Both the position numbers and the translations under genes were made by a program. The notes beneath the pieces are model-generated. The model made no database searches, had not been told where the DNA came from, and worked only from the letters and a program-made list of their open reading frames with translations. From contig NC_045129.1 of the NCBI RefSeq assembly GCF_007655135.1, positions 12,648,001 through 12,712,000 on the forward strand: DNA of 64,000 nt, given 5' to 3'. The DNA comes from Punica granatum (Eukaryota; Streptophyta; Magnoliopsida; Myrtales; Lythraceae). Every line of letters starts with the position of its first letter. Position 1 is the first letter of the stretch. Shown here in pieces: positions 56,330-64,000 of the stretch.

Positions 56330-57010
56330 AAATTACTGAAAATGTCCCAAGACTTGTTTGAAACGAATTTGAAAATTCGGGCTGACCTGAAAAGTGAAAA
56401 AATGCCCCAATGACCGCACTGAAACAACTTTAAAAGTTTTCAGAACTGATTTAAAAATCCTGCAAAAGTCAGGGACTGATTGGAATGTGCTAAAAATGGC
56501 TGAGACTTGACTAAAACGAATTTAAAATTCGGGACAGATCTGAAAAGGGTGGAAAATAGCCCCGGGATTAAACTGAAACAACTTGAAACGTTCTTAGGAG
56601 TGGTTGAACAATTACGAAAAATTCAAGGACTTATTGGAAAATGGTAAAAATGGCTGGGACTTGACTGAAACGAATTTTAAAATTCGGAGCAGATCTGAAA
56701 AGGGTAGAAAATAGCCCCGGGACTAAACTGAAACAATTTAAAAAGTTCTTTGGACTGGTTGGAAAATTCTGGAAAATTCAATGACTGATTGGAAAAAGGT
56801 AAAAATGGTTGGGACTTGACTGAAACGAATTTTAAAATTCGGGGCAGATCTGAAAAGGGTGAAATATAGCCCCGGGACTAAACTGAAACAACTAGAAAAG
56901 TTCTTTGTAGTGGTTGGAAAATTCTGTAAAATTTAAGGACTGATCTGAAAATATTAAAATTGGCCGGGACTTGACTGAAACGAATTTTAAAATTCGGGGC
57001 AGATCTAAAA
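56330..57010 (-). repeat. ~150-bp tandem repeats in LTR-like insertion 3
   Basis: On the plus strand, GGGACTTGACTGAAACGAAT recurs at about 56660, 56812 and 56965, with a related copy near 56510. Each is followed by TTTTAAAATTCGG-GCAGATC, TGAAAAGGGT-GAAA, ATAGCCCCGGGACTAAACTG and AAAGTTCTT. This is the reverse of the array in insertions 1 and 2, with at least four copies. Confidence 0.8.
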
Positions 57011-57252
57011 AAAATAAATTGTGCATCCTCATGACTGAAATGGGACAAAACGAAAAGTTAGTAAAATCGAGTTTGAGACAAATCCGACCACGCACGCAAC
57101 CCAATAACGCTCATTTCACATCATATCCATTCAAGCAAACATTAATATTCAGAAACGGATCCCTAAACATGCCACTAAATCGGAAATTTACCTAGTTCGG
57201 AAAGTTGAGGGGTGATTCTGTAAATAAAAAAAATTAAAAATTAAAAAAATGA

Positions 57253-57430
57253 GTCGGGCGAGTTGGGCTGCTGGGAGGTGGCTGGATTGGGCCGAACGGG
57301 CTGTTGGGCCGGACTGGCCCAAATGGGCCACTGGGCTGCTGGAATGGGCCACTGGGCCGCTGGAATCCGCGCTGGGCAGAATTAGGCCGCTGTTGGGCCG
57401 GTTGGACTGCTACTGGGCCGGACTGGGCTG
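57253..57430. repeat. GGGCC/CTGGGC-rich minirepeat block
   Basis: Short imperfect repeats of the type CTGGGC(T/C)GCTGGAAT(G/C) and GGCCGGACTGG lie within LTR-like insertion 3. The open frame across it is only a product of the repeat. The block has no obvious match in insertions 1 and 2. Confidence 0.6.
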
Positions 57431-57721
57431 CTGGAGCACAAGTTATCGACTGGGTGTGACGGATCCGGGCGGCCGAGGGCTCCCCGGAGGAGGCAGCCGA
57501 CGGCTCAGGGACGGCTTCGGCCTGAACTGACCCGAGAGTTCAAAAGAAAATCCGTGAGAAATAAAAATGAAACCGAATGGGAGAGGAGAGCTGGAGGAGG
57601 ATCGTGGTGACGGGCGTTCGGAGGTCGTGCTGTGGGGGGAGTTACGGATTCGGCTGGGGTGTTTACGAGCTCGGGGTTTCGGGGCCGAACGAGCTGTGGG
57701 GGGAGTTACGGGTTCTTCAAC

Positions 57722-57769
<48 letters not shown>

Positions 57770-58995
57770 GGTTTCCGATGGGAGCAGAGCTGCGGGAGAG
57801 TGAGCGTGTGAGCCGAGAGTTTTTTTTTTTCGAGCCCTCCCGCTGAGGTTTTTTTTTCGTGCTTTATTTTTTGTGTTTTTTTTGTGTTTTTTGATTTTTT
57901 TTCTAGCACTTTAGCTGAGGTTTTCTTCGAAAAATGAAAAAAACCGAGAGAGCCCCTCAGAGCGAGCGAGAGTTCGTGAGATGATAGGGATGGGTGAACT
58001 GTTTTCGTGTTGTCAGGGAGCCGTGCCCGAATGGAAGTTGCCAGGGAGGGCTTTGATGATCGGATGGAGCTTTTCGACCAGGGAAACTGAAAGGAAGGAC
58101 ATGAGCAGAGCAGGGGGTGGTCAGCATGCAAGGAGGTGGAGATCCTATGGAAAGATCTGGTCAGTGATGGTGATGCTGTCACGAGCAGAAAATGAAGAAG
58201 GAAACAAAAGAAAGATGGCAGGGATGCGTGTGTTCAGGAGAAGCAGGGACCAAAGAAGAAAAAGAAGAGGTGATGGTGAGGGAGACAACTCGGGCATAGC
58301 ACGGATCGCATGGGGAAGAAGAGAGAGAAAAAAAAAAAAAGACAAATGGAAAGGAAAGAAGCGGCAGGTGGTCAGTGGGGGAAGCAGAGAAGGAAAGGAA
58401 AGAGGTTGAACTTTCTTGTTTTTGCAGGTTTCGGTCAGGGAAGGAAAGGGAAAAGAAACGGAAAAGAAAGGGGAAGAAAGGAAGGGTGGGAAAGATAAAA
58501 ATATAAAATAATAAAATAATAATTAAAAAAAGGAAAGAAAAAATAAAGAAAGGGAAAGAAAGAATGCAACGGTCAGAGGAAGCAGATAATAGTCAAAAGC
58601 CTTGACTTTTTTCTTTTTTTTTTCAATTTAAAATGAATTTGACGCGCATACAAATTGAAAATTTCTTTCTTTTTTATCGGATGTCGAAAAAATAATTCGA
58701 AACCACTATCGTGTTTAGAAAAAATCGTTGATCAATATTATGTGATAAAATTATTTTTAATCTCGAATTTTGTCTCGAATTTTTAAAATCCACGTCAATG
58801 TACGCGAAATTCGAAAACGTTTCAAATAGTATTATTTTTTTGAAAATTCATAAAATTGGTGTTAAATTAGGAAAATTTGCTATTTTCAAAAAGTCGTGAG
58901 TACTTGAGTAATTAATCGAAAATACTTCCCTCACGGGTAACAAAAATGACGATTTTGCCCATCTGGAGCCGGTTGATCAAAATTGAGTGCTGATA

Positions 58996-60105
58996 AATAT
59001 TAAATATTATAATTAAAAAGAAACTACTTATTAAAAAATTTTGAATTTTGAAATAATTTAAAATTATATACTTTACTATCTTATGTACATAAAAGATACC
59101 TTAAATTTAATTTAGTACATTAAAGTGAAATAATATAATATTTGTTGAATATAAGACCAATAAAATATTATATAATTTCATTTAATTAAAAATGAGAGGT
59201 CCATTCAAGTGGAAATAAAAGTTATTAAATGAAATAATTTAAACCATCAATAATATTTTATTAGGAGCTGAGGGTTCTCAAATAGAACTATTAGGATTCT
59301 ACTCTTCCACTTTTTACATATTATATAGATTGATTCGAAGGATTTATAGGTCATCTCAACTCTCAAAAGGCCAGAGAAGTTTCCAGTAATAGTATTTAGA
59401 TGAGGTGGAGGTATAAATACCAGTGAGACACTCATTGTAAGAAGCCCAGCAACACATCAATCACATTTACTTATCATTTACTTTTATTGCACTTTATCTT
59501 TTACTGTACTTCTCATTATTTTCCTGAAAGAGCTCCGTGCCTACCCACCCTTTTATCTTTCGGAAGGGCTTCGTGCCTACCAATCTTTAATCCTTTTATC
59601 TTTTTGCTACCTTATCACTCACAGGCCAATACGGGCCGTGACGCCGGGATTGTCATCCAAGATTGGCTCTTGGGCCATTTCGGCATTACATTTCGATTGT
59701 TAGCACTCGTATTTGGGGAGAATCCTAGATCCTTTTGTCGCCTTATCATCTAATATCAACCTACAACCACTAACACCCAACCGCCAACTAATTGTAAGGA
59801 CCTCTGGGATCGTGGTGCTACACATTAATACAGTGAGGACGGCTAGTCTTTCGCAATAATCCTTGGAACTGCACCCTAGCACGCCTGACAATCCAATCTC
59901 GCAGAGATTCACCAATCCGACACCAAAAAGAAAATTACCGTAAACCTACGTGAAATAAATAGATTGCGGAATCCAATCTCTAATAAACTTGGAATTTACT
60001 ATTAAATTTTTTTAGGTGAGACAATATCTCTCAATACTAATTATAATTATTTAAGCAATTGTAGACAAGTCATCAGTCATGTCGAATTGAAAATCCTTGT
60101 TTACT
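58996..60105 (+). repeat. End part of repeat unit 2
   Basis: It matches 42265-43409 of unit 1: AATTAAAAAGAAACTA, CATTCAAGTGGAAATAAAAG, TTATTAGGAGCTGAGGGTTC, a TATA box GTATAAATACC (59411-59420), CCTACCCACCCTTTTATC, CACAGGCCAAT-CGGGCCGTGA, and TTAGCACTCGTATTTGGGGA (59699-59718, primer-binding-like). The next unit starts at 60106. No protein recognised. Confidence 0.82.
59411..59421 (+). promoter_or_regulatory. TATA box in repeat unit 2
   Basis: GTATAAATACC is a good plant TATA box, followed by AGTGAGACACTCATTGTAAG. The same place in unit 1 reads GGAATAAATACC. It is probably the promoter of an LTR. Confidence 0.5.
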
Positions 60106-60347
60106 TTTATAAAAGTAATTCTCTATTTTTATCTCTATTTTTCTGCTCCTTTTCTAAATTTATTTCTCCACATAAAAGCAAAAAACATATTTACTAATGT
60201 TAGGTCATAAAAATTTTTACTCTGAGAAAATTAAGAAACATTCTTAACAAGTAATAGTCTAAATCATTTATATAAAAATTTAACTCAATTTTATCTTTCG
60301 AAATGAAACATCATACATGTACAGTAAGTTGTTGATATAGTTATTAC

Positions 60348-60774
60348 GATAAATTGCACTGGTGGTCCAAAAAGTTTTACAAATATTTTAATATGGTATA
60401 AAAAGATTTTTTTGTTATTTGATGGTACAAAATATTTCAAAATTGTTTCAGTATAGTACAAACCGTCATCTCGCCATTGACGCTGTCAAATCGACGTTGA
60501 TGATGCAAAACCGATTTTTGTGGGAATGTTACATGATGGTGCAAAATGTTTTGAAGTTGTAACTTAATTGTACAAAATGTTTTACGTAAATTACATGATG
60601 GTGTAAAATTTACAGATCTTGTAAAGGACGGCTTGATGGCGTCGTTGGCGAGATGACAATTTATTCTATATTGAAACAATTTCGAAACATTTTGTACCAT
60701 CAAGTAGCAAAAAAACTTTTCGTACCATGTTGAAACATTTGTAAAAATTTTTAGACTACCAGTGTAATTTACCC
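60348..60774. mobile_element. MITE with ~100-bp terminal inverted repeats
   Basis: The left arm (GATAAATTGCACTGGTGGTC, TTTTACAAATATTTTAATAT, TATTTGATGGTACAAAATAT) and the reverse complement of the right arm (GGGTAAATTACACTGGTAG..., TTTTACAAATGTTTCAACAT) align over about 100 bp. TATTAC occurs on both sides (60342-60347 and 60775-60780) as a likely target duplication. Units 1 and 2 lack it at the corresponding place (ATAGTTATTA...AGAAACTCATA), giving an empty site. A Mutator-like origin is possible; there is no gene inside. Confidence 0.82.
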
Positions 60775-62579
60775 TATTACTAACAGAGAAACTCATACTT
60801 GCGATGAAAATCAATAAAATCTTCAAACGAGTTTGATGATGATGAACTAGTAAAAGAAAAATTAAATTAGAAAAAAATATTGAAGAAAAAGACTTGAGAA
60901 AAAAGAATTTAATAATTTAATAATCTTAGAGTAAAATATATACGAAAATTTTCACCAAAAATATATATAAGATAATCGTCCCTAAAGGAAGTTTTAAATT
61001 GAAAATAAATGAAAAAAAATCATAAATCAAAAGATAGAAATGCAAACAATTAACTAATAAAAAGCTAGAGAACTAAAAGATCCACAGAGGTGGAAGATCG
61101 AGAAGGACCCCGGCACCATTGCCTCTACCCAACTAGCTCAAGATGCAAGCATTTCGGAAGATCCACTGGAAAATTTGTAACCCCGAAGTTGAATTGGAAG
61201 ATATGGATTTACATGGAGTCTTGAATTCCCTAGAACCTGCACCTCCTTTGCCAAGAGTGATGACTCGAGATGGGCTTTCAATTGTCTTTCAATTAATTAC
61301 CCAAATTGATCAAGAATTTTGTGCCTCTACCAAGGAAGCAACAATTTAATAATTATTATTATTATTGCACGCGCTTTTTCAAGATCTAAAAGGTTTCATA
61401 GACGAAGGAATGAGCTGAAGTGGCAATCGGGGGAGAATACCGATATCAATTCAAGGGGAGATTTCTATACTTTTGTATATTGTGTTCACTTTGTTTTGGT
61501 ATTTACGACAATTTTTATTTATTTATTTTAGGCTTAGGAAAATAATTTAATTTATCTGTTTTGATCTTATAAATAAATTATTATGTAAACTAGTAGCTTT
61601 ATTGATCAATTAAAAATTTTCAAGTACCAAATTATAATTAGTGACAACGATTTTTTCTATTTCTTACATTGTTTCATCATCGTCATTATTTATTCTGAAC
61701 ACATGACAATGATTTATTAAACTATCAATCGAGTTATACGATTATCTATAACTTAGGTCAACAGCCAATGTGGGATACAGAATTGAGTGCCTATTCATAG
61801 TGATGATTGCGAGAACATCTTGAACGATCCCGTCTTACAAATATATGGTGAGAAAAGCTGATACGTAATTATAATTAGTAAAAATCAAAGCACATTATTC
61901 ACGAGATTAGTACTTGTATAACTAGCTAATTATTCATGGGGTGCAGTCTAATTTACGCTTCCTCATACTTATAAATATCTTGGAACATTTTAACTGTTGG
62001 AATCATTTAAAAATATAAGCTCTTATCAGAAAAATATAAGCTAGATACTAAATGCTTACTTTACGAAGGATTAGGGCTACGCAGATTGTAATCCATATAA
62101 GATTATGGCCCTTCTTGATCCTTATCAATATTCATAGTAGTTCGGCACACTACGACAACTCATTACGTCATAGAATAGAAATTGATTTTCAAGAAATTAT
62201 ATAAATATATATATATATATGTATATATAAACTTACAATTGCTAAGAGAAAAGCACACTAGTTTTTTCTTGATATTCTTGCGTTGTGATTTGAGTATTTG
62301 TGACAAGTGTGAAAAGGAAGTTCAGAATATATATGCTTCTGCTTGCCAACGATTTAAAACGTCTCCTCCCTCCTCTTTGAAGTTCAGCCTTCTCATCCGA
62401 GAAGCAACCTACCATGTTCGTATGATCGAAGACAGGGATGGGCCCTGGACAAGTTGAAGAGTGAAGAGGGCAGAGGAGGTATTGCAAATCGAAGAACTAG
62501 GTGCAATTTGAGCTCAATTGGAGAGGGTCCAGGCTGAAAGTTGCAACATTGGACGTTGCAACAAGACCACGTATGCCAC

Positions 62580-62720
62580 TAAGAAAAACAAATAAAGTTA
62601 ATAAAAACAACAGCCTAATCTCGGCGGCGTTTTCTTGTTACCAATCCCAGTGCTAAGAAAAACAATTAAAGTTAATAAAAACAAAAGCCTAATCTCAGCG
62701 GTGTTTTCTTGTTTACCCCC
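62580..62720 (+). repeat. Local direct duplication in unit 3
   Basis: CTAAGAAAAACAAATAAAGTTAATAAAAAC at 62579 and a second copy at 62654 (CTAAGAAAAACAATTAAAGT) are each followed by AAAAGCCTAATCTC-GCGG and TTTTCTTGTT. Unit 1 has only one such segment (about 41271-41330), so this is a duplication of about 75 bp in unit 3. Confidence 0.65.
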
Positions 62721-63313
62721 GGTCTTCGATCAAGTAAATTTGGCCGATTGCTTCTCCAATGAGCATGCTGAGCATAAGAGAGAAAGAATCTTTGACATTT
62801 TGCGCGTAAAATATAATTAAGGTCAATTAGTGCTACCAAATAATGTTACATAATTGAATGTTAACCTTACGTTTAAATTTTTTTTAAAAGAAAAAAGTTG
62901 ACCTCAAATCTCATTTAAATTTTGAAACAATTATGAACTAACTTGATTTGAGAAAAATATGAAATCATGTGATTTTATTTTTCAGATTTGAAACATTTGT
63001 CTTTATCTAAACAAATCGGATGAACCACAAAATTTTGTATGCAACGTGTATCCATATTTAATCTCAATTTTTTAAACATTGATAATTAGTCCATGTTTTA
63101 ATGGATAATTTCCTCTGCATTTATACTCCTCTATATTTAGCTGACGTATACAGGTCATAGTAGTCGGTACTTAAATTGCCTAACAAGAAAAGAGGGTACT
63201 TAAATTCTAGTGTTTTATGTGGTTCAGCTATTGCCATGTAGAAGTCCAATAATTGGTATACGATCATCTTATTTTCAATTAATTGTAAGAAGCATTTATT
63301 GTATTCTTAAAGC

Positions 63314-64000
63314 TATCTGTTTTGATCTTATTCTCACATTATTATGTAAACTAGTAGCTTTATTGATCAATTAAAATTTTAAATACGAAATTATAATTGG
63401 TGGCAATGATTTTTTCTATTTCTTACATTGTGTCTTCATCATCATCGTCATTACTTATTCTGAATACATGACAATGATTTATTAAACTATTAATCGAGTT
63501 ATACAATTATATATAACTTAGGTCAACAGCCAATATGGGATACAGATTTAAGTGCTCTCTGGATATTCTATTCATAGTGATGATTATGACAACATCCTGA
63601 ATGATACCGTCTTATAAAGATATGGTGAGAAAAGCTGATACGTAATTATAATTAGTAAAAATCAAAGCACATTATTCACGAGATTAGTACTTGTATAACT
63701 AGCTAATTATTCATGGGGTGCAGTCTAATTTACGCTTCCTCATACTTATATATATCTTGGAACATTTTAGCTTTTGGAATCATTTATAAATATAAGCTCT
63801 TATCAGAAAAAATATAAGCTAGATACTAAATGCTTAGTTTACGAAGGATTAGGGCTACGCAGATTATAATCTATATAAGATTATGGCCCTTCTTGATCCT
63901 TATCAATATTCATAGTAGTTCGGCACACTACGACAACTCACTACGTCATAGAATATAAATTGATTTTCATAAAATTATATAAATATATATATATATATAT
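63314..64000 (+). repeat. Partial repeat of 61553 onward
   Basis: At TATCTGTTTTGATCTTATTC the sequence leaves the course of unit 1 (which continues CTATCTAATTTTTAAAAATA near 42007) and follows 61553 onward again: ATTATGTAAACTAGTAGC, GTGGCAATGATTTTTTCTATT, CATTGTGTCTTCATCATC. The shared ATCTGTTTTGATC at the junction could have guided the recombination. This is an additional, shorter duplication of about 1.76 kb periodicity. Confidence 0.75.

Larger units (their letters stand above)
56304..58995 (-). mobile_element. Long LTR-like insertion 3, reversed and truncated
   Basis: Read on the minus strand from 58995 it begins TATCAGCACTCAATTTTGAT, aligning with TGTCAGCA/TGTCAACA of insertions 1 and 2 (G changed to A in the TG), then GGGCAAAATCGTCATTTTTG, AGTATTTTCGATTAATTACTC. 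A G/A-rich tract (58090-58570 on plus) mirrors the T/C-rich tract of the other copies. (GA)n at 57724-57768 and a GGGCC/GCTGGAAT minirepeat block at 57253-57430 follow, then the tandem array at 56330-57010. It stops at about 56304, so its last ~1.1 kb is missing, together with about 1.2-1.5 kb of the host unit. Open frames in the purine tract are not genes. Confidence 0.82.
43410..60105 (+). repeat. ~4.4-kb repeat unit, copy 2, stretched by nested insertions
   Basis: The remaining parts of the unit are 43410-43664, 47774-47981, 51111-51551, 55382-56303 and 58996-60105; together they follow the order of copy 1. About 1.2-1.5 kb of the unit is missing at the 56303/58996 junction (GCTTGCCAACG to about the point matching 42265). 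The four interruptions are one hAT transposon and three members of one long LTR-like family. The spacing between copies 2 and 3 is thus 16.7 kb instead of 4.4 kb. Confidence 0.88.
60106..64000 (+). repeat. ~4.4-kb repeat unit, copy 3 (runs off the window)
   Basis: Copy 3 follows copy 1 with few interruptions: a 427-bp inverted-repeat element at 60348, and from about 63314 a jump back so that the sequence matching 61558 onward starts again (spacing about 1.76 kb). GCTTGCCAACGATTTAAAAC is at 62343 and TTACCAATCCCAGTGCTAAG with a local duplication at about 62580-62710. No intact protein is found; a frame at 61143-61346 (MQAFRKIHWK...) could be a remnant of a retroelement polyprotein end but is not convincing. 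The array continues past the window. Confidence 0.85.

Noticed and set aside
57567..58500. Open frames with Arg-Glu repeats and Lys/Arg-rich proteins
   Set aside because: Produced by (GA)n at 57724-57768 and the purine-rich tract of the reversed LTR-like insertion 3.
61143..61531. Possible protein MQAFRKIHWKICNPEVELEDMDL... in repeat unit 3
   Set aside because: The frame is not kept in units 1 and 2, where stops and shifts interrupt it; at best a remnant of a retroelement polyprotein end.

Overview
This is nuclear DNA of a flowering plant, most likely a core eudicot. It is AT-rich, with GT-AG introns, a CYP716-like P450, M-gamma-type MADS-box relics, an IAA-amino-acid-hydrolase-like relic, and many plant transposons. 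The species cannot be fixed from the sequence. No bacterial, organellar or CRISPR features were seen, and no functional tRNA or rRNA gene can be supported. The only host gene that looks intact is the P450 at 36.9-38.7 kb (minus strand, three exons, 494 codons).

Layout. 1-6.8 kb: AT-rich repeats with a Helitron-type terminus at 918-946, interrupted by a 4.2-kb PIF/Harbinger transposon (2565-6771, TAA duplicated on both sides) that carries Myb-like and transposase genes. 6.8-14.6 kb: mostly non-coding, with at least four MITEs, a short Helitron candidate and an RNase-H-like LINE scrap. 14.6-20.6 kb: a decayed L1-type LINE on the minus strand. 20.6-22.6 kb: two exons of an ILR1/IAR3-like amidohydrolase relic with a Ty1/copia fragment in the intron between them. 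25.2-35.9 kb: at least three decayed MADS-box copies, two of them hit independently by non-autonomous hAT elements of one family, plus a foldback element, a SINE, and a segmental duplication of the 10.7-11.9 kb region.

39-64 kb: three successive copies of a unit about 4.4 kb long. A TATA box and a degenerate primer-binding-like site suggest that the unit is a non-coding LTR-retrotransposon array (LTR plus short internal region, repeated). The middle copy has been stretched to about 16.7 kb by one 4.1-kb hAT transposon and three insertions of a second family with a very long LTR-like body (up to 3.83 kb). The first and third copies serve as internal references for the original sequence, so insertion points and target duplications can be read directly.

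The window is therefore best read as a transposon graveyard around one P450 gene. The most informative signals are nested insertions with readable empty sites, an hAT transposase that appears one base from an open frame, and the unusual tandem LTR-like array. I found no convincing new multi-gene system.
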